From Paraphoma chrysanthemicola (Eukaryota > Ascomycota > Dothideomycetes > Pleosporales > Phaeosphaeriaceae), in assembly GCA_020744225.1 (NCBI GenBank), contig JAGMWG010000016.1:248001-312000 (forward strand): DNA of 64,000 nucleotides, in the 5' to 3' direction. Numbering within the stretch: the stretch's first letter is position 1; the number at the start of each line of letters is the position of its first letter. Below, piece by piece: positions 10,135 through 21,269 of the stretch. The notes beneath the pieces are model-generated. The model was not told where the DNA came from, did no database searches, and was given only the letters and a program-made list of their open reading frames with translations. The position numbers were made by a program, and so were the translations under genes.

Positions 10135-13100
10135 CTATCCCCACGTCCCTCCGCCACCCCGTCCAGCCCTCCGCTGCGCACTCAACCTCCAATCATCCTC
10201 TCCCTGGAACTTATTATGCAGCGGCTGGATCCTCTCCGCCTTCTTCCTCTTACTCAACCGATCTGTCGGCGCAACCTTGAAAAACGTCGGCGCCGCCTCA
10301 ACCAACCACTTTGGCTCAATGGCGCTGCACACATGCATGTATTCCTTAGTCGTTTCGACCAAAGAATGATATATGACGTGTTCAGCCGGTTTGCCAAACA
10401 ACGAGGAGCTCGGATGCAAGTACACGGGCGTGCCCTCGACGAGGGTTTTGTAGCCCTCGGACGGATCTTTGCGCGCCGAGTTGCGGAAGAAGCCTGAGCA
10501 GAGGGCTTGGCGGACTTTGATTGTGTTGCGGCCGCACGAGACGACCGAGTGTTTGTGGCGGGCCATGATTTGGAGTAATTGGTTGCGTACGTCTTTTACT
10601 CGTTGCATGTTTCGTGGCATGACAAAGTTCTCGTGGCACCAGGGGACGCTGAAGCCGCCTTGTTTCCAGCCGTTGTAAACGTTGAGCAGAGTCAGGTGGT
10701 CGCCCGACGGGTCGTTGAATTTCTGCTTCTTTTGGTCGGCTTGTTGTTGCTTGTCGCGAGGCCGGTGGAAGACGTTCTGGGTGGCGCTGATCATGGCGAC
10801 AATGGTGAGGATTTCGTCCGAGCATTGGAGTTCGACGGATTTGATCAGTGATTTGGAGAGAGGCGGGTCCATGGGGAAGTCGGCCATTTGGCGGCCGAGG
10901 CGTGTGAGTAGACCTTCGTCGTCGAGGGCGCTGAGCTGGTAGAGTTCTTCGAGGGCCGTCAACATGGTATTGGTGGGGGGTGGATCCATAAAGTCAAAGT
11001 GGAGGAGGTCATTGATGCCCATGGCTTTGAGCATGAGGATGGTGTTGGAAAGATTTTGACGCTGTATCTCGGGGATAGTTGTGGGTAGCATCTCATTCTG
11101 GAAGGCAGCTTCAGTGTAGAGACGGAAGCATTTTCCGGGACCTGTTCGGCCTGCTCTGCCAGACCTTTGGCGAGCTTGAGCCTGTGAGATGGGTGTGATC
11201 TGCAAACGATCCATGCCGAGTTTGCCATCGTATGAGGACTGTTTCACGAAACCTGGATCAACGACATAGTAAATGCCGTCAATCGTGAGTGACGTTTCGG
11301 CGATGTTGGTAGCAATGACCACTTTCCGGGTTCCACCAGGTGCAGGCTCAAAAATGCGAGACGCAACCTCGGAGGGAAGAGCACCATAAATGGGCAGGAT
11401 CATGAGCTCTGGTACGTTGGGGCCCAAGGCCTTCATACGCTCGTGCAAGACCTCGCAAGACGAATCAATCTCTTCTTTACCGGTCAAGAACAGAAGAATG
11501 TCTCCCGCTGGCTCTGTTAAGTGAATTTGCATGACCGTGACCAATGCTGCATCAAGATAGTCTGACTCTGGTTCTCGGCTGTACATGACCTCAACCGGGA
11601 AGGTCCGACCAGGAATGGAGAAGATGGGACATCCATTGAAGTATTCCGAGAACTTATCGGCATCGAGTGTGGCACTGGTGACGATGAGCTTCATGTCCGG
11701 CCGTCGCTTGAGCGTCTTCTTCAACAGACCAAAGAGGACATCGGTCGCAATAGTACGCTCGTGAGCCTCGTCCAACATGATGCATTTGTACTTGTTCAGC
11801 ATCGGATCTAGAAGAATTTCTCGCTGCAAGATACCGTCTGTCATGTATTTGATCTTCGTGTCTGGTGAGGTGTTGTCTTCGAACCGGATTGTATAGCCAA
11901 CTTCGTTGCCAAGTTTACAGCCAACCTCTTCTGCTACACGCTTTGCGACGCTCATTGCGGCTACACGTCTGGGTTGAGTGCATCCAATCATGAGTTCGTT
12001 GGCGTATCCAGCTTCAGCCAGGTATTGCGTCATCTGCGTAGTCTTTCCAGATCCAGTGTCGCCAACAACGATCAAGATCTGGTGCTGGTCGACTGCCTCG
12101 AGTAGCTGGTTCCTGAATTTATAGACGGGTAGTGTTTCTCGCTGTTCCTTGATGCTCATGTCGGTTCGCTTGCCCATGGAGATATCTCTGCTTCCAGAAG
12201 ATATCTTCTTCCACTCGGGCTGCGCTTCGCTGGAGGTATTGGTTCGAGTATTCCGTAGGTCGCTCGCGAATTGTTTGGTCTGAGCCATAGGGTCGTTCCA
12301 CTGGCTACTTAAGTCGACGTTCGCTGCTTCTTTAGTGGCCTTCTCCTGTGCTTCTTGTTGCCTCAGATCACGGCGCTCACGTGCCAGACTATCGCCTGCC
12401 ATTGCCGCCCGGTTAAGCGACCCATCAGGCGCCTTGACAACTCTGATAGGCGAGAGCTCCAAAGATTGCTTTGTCTGGCCAGCCAGGAAGGGTGGTTCTT
12501 CCTCGCGTACTTCGATATCCACGTCTTCCTCTTCCTCGAAACCGCCTTCGCCGTTGATATGAGCGCTGAAGTCTTCTTCGAGGTCCGGGTAGGCCGATTT
12601 TGGGATCACGCCAGACGCGATAAGTTGCTGAATCTCCCATCTCTCAGGGGAAGTCATTCGTTTTCGCATCCCGTTCTTTCGGCCGTTGAAGCCGTCCTCT
12701 ATGACTGGCACCGATGAGTCAAGCCCAGGTATGCCTCCAAGCCCTTGCGAGTTTGCACCTGACGCGAAGTTGGCGCCTGACGCGATGCGTTTGCCAGGTG
12801 CAAGATCGCGACCTGTCTTCTGGTCCACCTCTTTCATGGACAGTGATAATCTCCCATTTTCCATCTTGACAACTTTGACCTTGACTTCCTGCCACCTTGA
12901 CACCAGATCAGACGGATGGTTCACCCGCGCGCCTTCCAGCATCTGTGTAACATGGACTAGGCCGTCGACCTTGCCCTTGACGCCCTGCAGATTGACGAAG
13001 CAACCAAAGTCCTTGACGCCGGTGACCTTGCCGTCGTAGACCTTGTACAAGACTGGCTCGTCATCGAGTTCGGGCGTAGGTGCCCGGCGGAATTCGTCGA

Positions 13101-13779
13101 CGTCTTCGTCTCTGTACTTCTTGCGACTCCGTGTCTTATCTTGTCGCTTGACAGTGCGCGTGCGCCCGAACTCATCCTCAAAGACCAAATCGTCGTGTTG
13201 CGCCTGCTTCCGTCTTGGACTGCGTGAGCGCGACCTTGACCATGACCGGTCTTTGCGCCTGTGCCTCTTGCTCCTGCTCGTATCGTCGTCGCTGTCGATT
13301 GGGCTCATGCTCCTCTTGCGCGACCGCTCCTTGGGCTTGCCGGGTGCCTTAGCTGCCAAACCCTCCAGCATAGCGAATGTGTCGTCCAGCGCATCCGCCT
13401 GCGGTGCGTCGTTTGCTGGCTCGTCGTCGGCGATATCATAGTCCACCTCCTTGTCCGGAATAGCGAGGCCCTTGAAGACACGCGTCTTGCGATCGGCATC
13501 GTCGCCATTTTGCGCATCTGTTTTCTGACCATTTGCGCTCTTCTTGTACTTTGGATGCAGCGTCAGAACAAGACGGTCGATGCTCTCCACCAAGCTCTGC
13601 GGGAACTCAGCGCCCATGGCCTCGAGCTTGTCCTTGTAATCTGCGACGCCCGAGCAGCCTGCATGCTGGTCAATCACGAACTCGGCGAGCGTCTTGTCCG
13701 ACACGCCAACGTGATTCTGGATTTCCGATGTGACTTTGGAGACGAGCGACAGAAACTCGAGGTTCGCGAGATCGTCCAT
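10135..13779 (-). CDS. PRP22: DEAH-box pre-mRNA splicing helicase Prp22 (DHX8)
   Basis: A single intronless frame of 1214 residues. The N-terminus matches the Prp22/DHX8 helical module (DLANLEFLSLVSKVTSEIQN). It is followed by an Arg/Ser-rich stretch (about 150-190), an S1 RNA-binding domain at about 245-317 (YKVYDGKVTGVKDFGCFVNL), and the helicase core. Core motifs are Walker A GDTGSGKTTQ (573-582), TQPRRVAA, DEAH (670-673), SAT and RQRSGRAGRTGPG. The winged-helix, ratchet and OB-fold domains follow, up to KEYMHVCSAIEPKWLVE. The S1 plus DEAH arrangement separates Prp22 from Prp2, Prp16 and Prp43. It releases spliced mRNA from the spliceosome. The gene is divergent from a small ORF 260 bases away. 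Confidence 0.96.
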   Translation of the reverse strand: MDDLANLEFLSLVSKVTSEIQNHVGVSDKTLAEFVIDQHAGCSGVADYKDKLEAMGAEFPQSLVESIDRLVLTLHPKYKKSANGQKTDAQNGDDADRKTRVFKGLAIPDKEVDYDIADDEPANDAPQADALDDTFAMLEGLAAKAPGKPKERSRKRSMSPIDSDDDTSRSKRHRRKDRSWSRSRSRSPRRKQAQHDDLVFEDEFGRTRTVKRQDKTRSRKKYRDEDVDEFRRAPTPELDDEPVLYKVYDGKVTGVKDFGCFVNLQGVKGKVDGLVHVTQMLEGARVNHPSDLVSRWQEVKVKVVKMENGRLSLSMKEVDQKTGRDLAPGKRIASGANFASGANSQGLGGIPGLDSSVPVIEDGFNGRKNGMRKRMTSPERWEIQQLIASGVIPKSAYPDLEEDFSAHINGEGGFEEEEDVDIEVREEEPPFLAGQTKQSLELSPIRVVKAPDGSLNRAAMAGDSLARERRDLRQQEAQEKATKEAANVDLSSQWNDPMAQTKQFASDLRNTRTNTSSEAQPEWKKISSGSRDISMGKRTDMSIKEQRETLPVYKFRNQLLEAVDQHQILIVVGDTGSGKTTQMTQYLAEAGYANELMIGCTQPRRVAAMSVAKRVAEEVGCKLGNEVGYTIRFEDNTSPDTKIKYMTDGILQREILLDPMLNKYKCIMLDEAHERTIATDVLFGLLKKTLKRRPDMKLIVTSATLDADKFSEYFNGCPIFSIPGRTFPVEVMYSREPESDYLDAALVTVMQIHLTEPAGDILLFLTGKEEIDSSCEVLHERMKALGPNVPELMILPIYGALPSEVASRIFEPAPGGTRKVVIATNIAETSLTIDGIYYVVDPGFVKQSSYDGKLGMDRLQITPISQAQARQRSGRAGRTGPGKCFRLYTEAAFQNEMLPTTIPEIQRQNLSNTILMLKAMGINDLLHFDFMDPPPTNTMLTALEELYQLSALDDEGLLTRLGRQMADFPMDPPLSKSLIKSVELQCSDEILTIVAMISATQNVFHRPRDKQQQADQKKQKFNDPSGDHLTLLNVYNGWKQGGFSVPWCHENFVMPRNMQRVKDVRNQLLQIMARHKHSVVSCGRNTIKVRQALCSGFFRNSARKDPSEGYKTLVEGTPVYLHPSSSLFGKPAEHVIYHSLVETTKEYMHVCSAIEPKWLVEAAPTFFKVAPTDRLSKRKKAERIQPLHNKFQGEDDWRLSAQRRAGRGGGGTWG

Positions 13780-14039
13780 GGCGGCGGCGAGTCCCGAGCT
13801 GGGACGGTGGTGACGATGTCTCGAGAAGTGTCAAGTTGGTCAAGAAAGTTGATGCGGCGACGGCGCGCCAAGCCATGCATCTACGGATCTGCATCCCCGC
13901 GGCCAGCCAGTCACCTTTCACGCGTCTCCGCAACACCGCCTCCGCCTTCACCTGAGCCCGTCACGAAGGTCGCACTTTCACAGCCTCAAGAATCAGCGAA
14001 GATATTCCTGGATATATAACCTCTTCTCATTCTGGCATA

Positions 14040-14357
14040 ATGAGCTCAACACGCATCTACCACAATATCTCCAAGATACCCATCGTATCCACTGTCGCTC
14101 TTATCTGGGGCAACTACGAATTATACCGCATACACCAGGGCACACACCCATACTGGTCACCGAGACTTGAGGCTGCAGGTGTTTTGCAGAGACGAAACAC
14201 AACATCTTCCACGGCTGAGGATGGCAATGCTCTGGCGACGTCCTCGACTGCCCAAGAAGAAAGTGGTGTGAGCGGGCGGGCGATAACGTGGACGAACCTC
14301 AACGGCGTGCCTATACCGACACTCGAGGCTCTCAATCAATCCTTCCGGAAAGACTAA
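14040..14357 (+). CDS. Small orphan ORF (105 residues), possible membrane-anchored protein
   Basis: An uninterrupted frame starts 260 bases from the PRP22 start and runs the opposite way. It has a hydrophobic N-terminal segment (IPIVSTVALIWG, residues about 13-24), then a Tyr/His-rich piece (YELYRIHQGTHPYWSPRLEAAG), then a Ser/Thr-rich tail. This layout would fit a small single-pass or mitochondrial membrane protein. I do not recognise a family. Its isolation, reasonable Kozak context (ataATGagc) and divergent promoter placement favour a real gene. The short length keeps confidence moderate. Confidence 0.45.
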   Translation: MSSTRIYHNISKIPIVSTVALIWGNYELYRIHQGTHPYWSPRLEAAGVLQRRNTTSSTAEDGNALATSSTAQEESGVSGRAITWTNLNGVPIPTLEALNQSFRKD

Positions 14358-15936
14358 AATTGTCGGCCATATTACATATCAGCAGCCCTGAACACAGACG
14401 CATGCGACCGCCACCGAGTTGGCACACACGTGAAAGGACCTGGATGGCAGCCATGGCGAGCTTACGGCATGATAGCCAGAAACAAAGAGGAGGAACGGTA
14501 CAGAACAGATTACAATAGCGTTGGTGGACATTTCTTGGGCGTTCAAGCATTGGGCAGCACGGCGTTACAGCGCAAGGCATTGCAGCAGGAGGCGTTACCA
14601 GATCGAATACAGCCTGCATCAGCAGGAACCATCTGCTCCGGCATCGCAGGAATAGTTCCGGTGAACACATCTCGACTCCTAAAGTTTCCGACATCAGCAA
14701 TATAAGACGATTCAAAGCATGCGATGCAATGCATCAATTCCCTGCCGCCGTCGATTGGTTACATGCGTTGCGGACCCGAGATGCATGAGGATGTGTCTGA
14801 CCCCTCCGTAACCTCGTCCTGTGTAGCTCACCCTCCTCCAGCCCAGAAGCGGATCCAGAAGTCGGTATACGCCTGCTGCTGGTGCCCTGCAGCAGTCACA
14901 ACCTGTATCCCCTGCCATGTTTCTTTCCTACGACTTGGGCCAGACTCATCGTGTCTACTCCTGGACGTACTTCTCTACGCACTTCTTCAGATTATATCCT
15001 CTCCACCTTGATGCGTCACAAGTGAGTAGTTGACGAAGCGGATAGAACTAAACAAATTCCAGTCTGAGAAGAGGCAGAGTTGATGAGTCTAAGAGTTCAA
15101 AAGCACGAGCAGGCACGAAACATGGTCAGTGCTTGATGTTGTCTTCAGAGGCGAAAATGTCGATGGCACCATCTTGCATCATCTCTCGCCATCCCAATGC
15201 GGCCTAGCGCAGGATCACACACCGACTTCATCTTGGATTATCGACGCTTGCATGAGATGCTAGAATCCACCATCGGGTTTAAGTGTCTCAATATGCCCAT
15301 AGGATCCGAGACGGCTCTCGTTTTGTGAACTTCTGACACGCCATTCCGACAAATTTGCGTTGGTCAACTCTAAAATGGGGGCGCATCGGCCACACAAGCT
15401 CATTATACATCAAGCAGAATCGACTTGGTATCTCTATGCCGGGCCCACAGCAATCACGCAATAGAGATAGTGACATGCCGTCTGTGTACCCCGGATTGAC
15501 CCCGCGGATCCCGAAGCGGTTGCGGCTGCGTTCGAGATTGAAATCATGCTGCTGTAACATCAGTCAGAGGTGGCCCGAGCCACCTCTCGGTAGGTTTCAT
15601 CTGATTGTGTGCGATGGCGCAATCCTTCAGGTGGAGTAATCGTGTTCTCATGGTGACATGTATGAGTCGCTCCGTCCTCGGACTAAGCCCATAAGTACAA
15701 AACCTATCCTCCCCCGTTTCTTTGCTTTTTATTCCATCTTGAAGTCTATTTGAAGTGTTCCATTATTTGAAGTATCCATACAGCGAGAGGTTTCGTCAGA
15801 ACAAGAGCGAACACCGAGAGTACGCACATTATCGCACACCAGCCCACCAGGTTTCATCAACATCTCGAATCGAACACCTTAGCTGCTGCAAGGCACCACT
15901 GTCTCATTGGCTTCCCCTACACCACATCCCATCACA
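14358..15936. other. Long intergenic region upstream of the TauD-type gene
   Basis: About 1.6 kb. A few ORFs under 100 codons occur (for example 14430-14705) without any recognisable pattern. The notable element is a perfect 9-base inverted repeat at 15566-15587. The last 200 bases before 15937 are pyrimidine-rich, as in many fungal 5' UTRs. Confidence 0.45.
15566..15587. repeat. Perfect inverted repeat (9-base arms, 4-base loop)
   Basis: AGAGGTGGC, CCGA, GCCACCTCT forms a G+C-rich hairpin or a 22-base dyad about 350 bases upstream of the dioxygenase start. It could be a dimeric regulator site or an RNA stem-loop. Chance occurrence is also plausible in 64 kb. Confidence 0.5.
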
Positions 15937-17264
15937 ATGGCGCCGGGTCTCGTCGAACCCCAGTTCCAACCCGCGGACACCCCCACCCCCACACAGAAGA
16001 ACGCAGCCAAGTCAAGTGGCAACAGGTTCAACTACGTCCCCGGACGGACTGTTGTAAAGAAGCATGCCGACACATACGAGTACGAAGATCTCCGACCACA
16101 CTTTCCCAACATCACATGGCCTGCGTACACTGAAGTCCCCTACGTCGACAAGGGTCAACTAGGCGACCCAAACTTTAAGAACCTGCTCGCTGATGCCACC
16201 GATGTGTTTGACTTTAACCCCAAGATCGGCACTGAGGTACATGGTGTTGACCTAGCCAACCTCACCGACGCCCAAAAGAACGATCTCGCACGCCTCATCG
16301 CGACACGCGGTGTCGTGTTCTTCCGCAACCAAAAGAATTTCAGCATCGACGACCAACGAGAACTCGGAAACTACTTTGGCGAGTTGCACAGTCACGCTAC
16401 AACTGGTGTACCGAAGCGCGAAGGCCTGGAAGATGTGCATGTTATTTATACTGGCGAAGGGAGTCCAGATCTGCGTGCTTTGTTCACACCAACGTTTCTG
16501 TGGCACTCAGATGTAAGTCTCCTCAATCCTATCTACCCATCTCCCACCCATTCACAACTATAATGTAAGGTGCTAATATGATTTTCAAAGGTAACTTACG
16601 AAATTCAACCCCCCTCCTATACCTCCCTCAAAGTCCTCACCGGCCCACCCCGCGGCGGCGGCGGCGACACCCTCTGGTCCAGCCAATACGCCGCATACGA
16701 TATGCTCTCGCCGCACATGCAGCACTACCTCTCCTCGCTCACCGCACTACACTCGGCCGAACTGCAAGCCCAAGGGACCCGCGAGCTCGGCCGCACCGTG
16801 CGCCGCGAGCCCGTCACAACCGAACACCCCTTGATCCGCACGAATCCCGTCACAGGCTGGAAGAGCGTGTTTTTCAACCCGGGCTTCGTGACCAAGATCG
16901 TGGGCGTGCCCAAGACAGAAAGCGATGCGATTATCGCGCTGCTGAATGAGATTGTGAGCACGAGTCCTGAGATCCATGTCAGGTTCCAATGGGGCGAAGG
17001 GGACGTTGCGTTTTGGGATAATAGGGTCACGGTATGTTTCTTCATTATTTCTTCTTGTTCTGCACATGCTGATCCGAATGTCAGAATCACTCTGCGTCAT
17101 ATGGCTTCGCGCCGCATCGACGACACGCTGTGCGCGTAGCTGTCAGGGCTGAGCGGCCGTACTTGGACCCGGAGAGTCGGAGTCAGGAAGACGAGTTGAG
17201 CGAGAAGTATGGCGTGCCCAAGGCGAACAAGGATGGGAGTGGAGTTGTGAATTACAATGACTGA
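15937..17264 (+). CDS. Fe(II)/2-oxoglutarate-dependent dioxygenase, TauD/TfdA family
   Basis: Three exons: 15937-16512, 16591-17031 and 17085-17264, all phase-matched, giving 398 residues. The protein has the TauD fold pattern: DFNPKIGTEVHGVDLANLTDAQ, RGVVFFRNQKNF, then the first two iron ligands in LWHSD (His190, Asp192). TGPPRGGGGDTLWSSQYAAYD follows, and the C-terminal NHSAS...HRRHAVRVAV segment should supply the third His and the Arg that binds 2-oxoglutarate. Fungal members of this size resemble yeast Jlp1, a sulfonate/alpha-ketoglutarate dioxygenase used to release sulfite from taurine-like sulfonates. The substrate cannot be read from sequence. The gene is convergent with MCM6. The ATG at 15937 is the first in frame after the 5' UTR-like pyrimidine tract. 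Confidence 0.92.
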
Positions 17265-17844
17265 GATCCCGGGGAGGGGTATTACAAAGTTTGTCTGGAA
17301 AGACTTATGGTGCTGGAAAGGGACACGATTGATTTGTACATGGCGATTTAGCGAGCGAGCGAATTTGATTGTTATGACAGTCTACATAAATCAGACTCAC
17401 CTTTTGACAATGCGTACGCCTTGCTCGTGGCTAGTGAGATGGGTACCTTGCGTTCTGATCTCTCGCAATGGTTGGTATTGATGAAGCACGCACCGTAAGC
17501 CCTTGCATTAAGTGAGGTGATGCTTTGTCCGTGAGGATGTTCTAACAGTCTCGTGACTGTGCAAATAATTCTGTGAGGTAGCCCAGAAAGACAAGATATT
17601 TTGACTCAACTGCAATGAGACTGTTCCTGCCGTACGTTCGGACAGGCTCGTTCTCAAGCTACATGGGACTCGAGAAGGAACAGGGTATATTGTGATGTGC
17701 ACTCTATCTACTCAACCAGAGCACGGCTCTAGACAGTTGCTATGCTTGTTAAAACGCCAAATAGCCTGCTACTATGCAACGTAACCTAACCCCCAATCCA
17801 CATGTCATGTCAACGTTTCATGCAACCCATTATCATAACCACAT
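17265..17844. other. Convergent 3' intergenic region, TauD-type gene / MCM6
   Basis: 580 bases between two stop codons. Only short random ORFs are present. It is presumably two 3' UTRs and their polyadenylation regions. Confidence 0.5.
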
Positions 17845-20833
17845 TCAAGCAATGTCTTCAATCGGGCAGTTCGGGTGCAGCACGTACACCACCTTGCCAC
17901 TTGCTTCAGACTGGCCCTGCTCGTCAGCAAGACCCTCGCCGCGAATGAGCATGAGGTATTGTTCCTGATGCAGTGGTTAGCATACACACATGATGGCTAA
18001 TGGTGGGAATGAGAAACGTACCTTGACAACCTTCTTCAGCACCTTCTTTGCAAGTGCTCTCTCCTTCTCGAGATCTTCCTGGGTATCGAGCTCGTTCTCC
18101 TTTTGTTCGAGGTACCAGATCAACAGCTCTTCTTCTTCTACACCGTCTTGCGTCTCTTCTTGGTCTTCATTCACACGCTTCACAAACATGTTGCGCATTG
18201 CGACATATTTGTCGTGTGTGATCTTCGTCTTTTCCCGGGGTAAAGCGGTAGCAGGTGTTGCGGTTCGGTCTCTCGAGGCATTCTGCTGGTCTTCGTCCAT
18301 AGCTGCGTCTCCTTCCTGGCCTTCCGCTGCCGCAAGAGCTGCAAGAACGGCCTCATCATCCTCGTCTTCAACTTCCACGTCGTCTTTCTCTACTGAAATG
18401 ATGGACTGGCGGAGAAGATTGTAGGCCTCCTTGACGAATTCAGGGGTGATGTCGCTAACGCAATTTGCCTTTGCAATTGCTTCAGAAAGACGAATCATAC
18501 TTTCGAGCTGTCGCACAGTAATGCGGTAGCTGTTGCGGCCGATCCCACCTTGCGCATCATCTGCGCGTAATTCCTTGTACTTCTCTACGAGGGTCTCTCT
18601 AGCCTCGTCGGTGAACTCGGGGCGGAATGTCCTTGCGAACCGGATATAGCGTTGTAATTGCTCGGTGCTGAACTCCGGAGTGACAGCCTCATCGCGATGC
18701 TGGTGAATAGCAACAATATGCTCCGCTAGATGGCGATCAACTGCCTCGTCGCACTCATCCAGGACTACGAAGAAAAGGTCGAAACGCGACATGATAGGCG
18801 CAGACATGTTGACATTGGCGCGCAACGTTGTCTTACGGTTGTAGCGACCTCCGACCGGATTGGCTGCCGCGAGAATGGAGGTTCGCGCATTGAGCGTGGC
18901 TTGAATGCCGGCTTTGGCGATTGAGATGGTCTGCTGTTCCATAGCTTCGTGGATGGCTACCTGATCGGCAATGTCCATCTTGTCAAACTCATCAATAGCG
19001 CAGATACCATTATCTGCAAGCATGAGCGCTCCTGCCTCGATAGTGAATTCGCCAGTTTCCTCATCCTTGACTACAGCTGCCGTAAGACCAGCTGCCGAGG
19101 AAGCCTTGCCAGATGTGTAGACGGCGCGGGGTAGAAAGCTGCAGATGTACTTCAGGAACTGAGACTTGGACGTTGAAGGGTCGCCCACGATGCAGATGTT
19201 GATGTCACCACGCAAAGCCATGCCTTCTGGCGTCTCTTTTGATACACCACCCATCAACTGAAGCAGAAGACCTTTCTTGATCACCTGATGACCGTAGACC
19301 ATGGGCGCGATGGAGTCTACCAGTCGCATGAAGATATTGGGTTTGTGCACCATGTCCTTCAAGTCTTGAATCTCTGATGCAGTGAGCGTGCCGAGATACT
19401 CCTCTTGTGCTTCTTCGCCGCTTGTGGCATTGGACTCAATCTGACCCTGGCCGAGTGATGCCAGAATGTTGCTGGCTTGACCAGTCAGGTGATGATTTGC
19501 TGGCTGTCCCGGCGTCGAGTGATCAGGCGAGAGCATGCAGGCCAGGAACGACATCCGGTAGGTGAGATCGCGCGCACCAAGTGCCTTCAATCCACTAACG
19601 CCAGTGCCGCCTGCCTCGTTGCCGCGGCTGGCGTTCGAGGTGTCTCGCATTGCTTGCGGACGCACGCCAGGCACACGGAATTGGCTCACATCCGGAATGA
19701 CAATGACAGTGCCTGTGAAAATGCACTTCTCTCCTGCCTTCGCGCGATCGACCATTTCTCCGCGCAAGATAACGTCCATTGTGCGAGGCATGCTTCCCGT
19801 GGGTATCTCTGAGCTGTTCTCCTGGATGCGAACCTTCTGCCAATCGACGAATGTAGATTGCCGAATATCCAATCGCCAGCCCTCCCTGTTCATACATGTG
19901 TTGTTCGGACATTGCGTTGGCTCTGTGTATTTGAAGGTCTGTTCGATGTTGGGCACCACGGTGTTGCAGGCTTCGCATATGAATGTAGCCATGGACAACT
20001 CTGGCCGAACTTCTGAGGTGCGGGTGGCAGTGCCAGATATCGACAGCAGTTGGCCGATCGACGAGGTTCGTAGCTGGCGAATGCGGGACACGAGCGGCAG
20101 ATTGTAGAAAGCTAACGTGAAGAGCTTGTCTGTCTGCTGATTCGACGTCTTCTCGTTGAGGCTCTCGTTCTGACTTGTTGCGTTTCCGGCATTCGAAGAG
20201 GCAGACGCAGAGGTCGTCGAAGCTGGCTGGCGATGCTGCCGGAAATACTTTGGCTCGTACTTGGCGATAAGGTTGTGCAGTGCTCTGACCATATATGGCA
20301 GAAAGCGGTAGTATTCGCTGGCAATGGCTTCTGCCAGGATGCCATCTTCGTGGCTGCCAATGTGCGTATAATCCACGTACAGAGTCGACAGCCCATACAG
20401 TCTCATGCCCCTGATCTGCGCTATGTAGTATTTGTCGGTGGTCTGCACGCTCGATGCGGGTAGCGCCGAGGAGGGTATTTCTTCGGTGAAGCTGATGCAT
20501 GTTAGCAGTGCCTACATACAGCGGCGGGCTGATAATCACGCACTTTTCAAGGAACTCCTGAAAGCGGAGGGACAGTGTTTCTCCCGTCACGTCCACAACT
20601 CTGGGCACATCCGTCCGTGGCGCATTCGCACGCCTGCCTGGTATCCGGCCCCCTACCACTTCATCGTCTGGGAAACCTTCGACATCGCTGTTGGCACCAG
20701 CGCTTTCCGAGGGCGGTCCGCGAGGTCTGGCAGAGGAAGAGCGCATTTGCTGCGAGCGTCTGAAGTTGCCCGCATCGCTGGAGGGGGTCGGTGCAGCGTC
20801 CGAGTTAAGCACAGCATCTAGTAGGGACGACAT
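17845..20833 (-). CDS. MCM6: Replicative helicase subunit Mcm6
   Basis: Three exons: 20833-20544, 20491-18022 and 17964-17845, giving 959 residues. The last exon of 40 codons (EQYLMLIRGEG...) is a phase-0 join. Domains: N-terminal DNA-binding part with YYRFLPYMVRALHNLI, a Cys4-type zinc finger near 269-296 (CEAC...CPNNTC), and the AAA+ core with Walker A GDPSTSKSQFLK (533-), IDEFDKMD and the MSRFDLFFVVLDECDE segment. A C-terminal helical domain follows (LLIWYLEQKENELDTQEDLEKE). The sequence around the arginine-finger and sensor regions and this C-terminal domain pick Mcm6 over the other MCM subunits. It is part of the Mcm2-7 ring that unwinds replication origins. The first intron uses a less usual GTGCGT donor. 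Two ACGCGT boxes lie upstream. Confidence 0.96.
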
Positions 20834-20899
20834 TGTGTCCAAGTCTGAGTTTTGGTGTGAGGGGTGGTTGCGGGGTGTGAATGTCGAGGAGCGCTTCCA

Positions 20900-20905
20900 A
20901 CGCGT
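20900..20905. promoter_or_regulatory. MCB-like box (ACGCGT), proximal
   Basis: ACGCGT lies 67 bases upstream of the MCM6 ATG. This is the MluI cell-cycle box bound by MBF/DSC1 factors, which drive G1/S transcription of replication genes in yeasts. Its function here is inferred. Confidence 0.5.
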
Positions 20906-21059
20906 CGCGCACGCGCTAGCCTAGGCCAAATTGGGGCACAAAGTGGTTGGCTCGTGCCCAGGTCAAGGAGGCTTTCAATCTGCACTCCCTCGACAATGGC
21001 CATGGTCAATCTACGGCTGAGAGATACTCGCTAGCTTTTCGAGCAAGGATATCAGTATC

Positions 21060-21065
21060 ACGCGT
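21060..21065. promoter_or_regulatory. MCB-like box (ACGCGT), distal
   Basis: A second ACGCGT lies 227 bases upstream of the MCM6 ATG. Two copies in 436 bases is more than the roughly 0.1 expected by chance, although CpG-rich DNA raises that figure. Confidence 0.45.
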
Positions 21066-21269
21066 CCATATAGGCGCCAAGATTGTGTACCAAGTATGCA
21101 TTCGTAACTAGTGATGGGCGTGTGATGCTACAACGAGAAGGGTATACAGCAGCCTATCCAACCATCCTAAACAAGAAGAAAGATTCATAAAGCACCAAAG
21201 TGCACACAGAAACGCCAACAAATGCCCGCTATGCAGCCACTCCTCGATAATCCCCTTCCACGCCAGCAA

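Larger units (their letters stand above)
20834..21269. other. MCM6 promoter region
   Basis: 436 bases between the MCM6 start and the stop of the SUN-domain gene. Both genes are on the minus strand, so this is the MCM6 promoter plus a 3' UTR. It carries two ACGCGT boxes and a further ACGCGC. Confidence 0.6.

Noticed and set aside
13261..14019. Plus-strand frame of 252 codons over the PRP22 5' end
   Set aside because: Antisense shadow of the RS-rich N-terminus of PRP22, overlapping its promoter; no recognisable protein.
19595..20842. Second minus-strand frame of 415 codons in MCM6
   Set aside because: It shares MCM6 exon 1 and then reads through the first intron into a wrong frame; the spliced MCM6 frame contains all conserved motifs.
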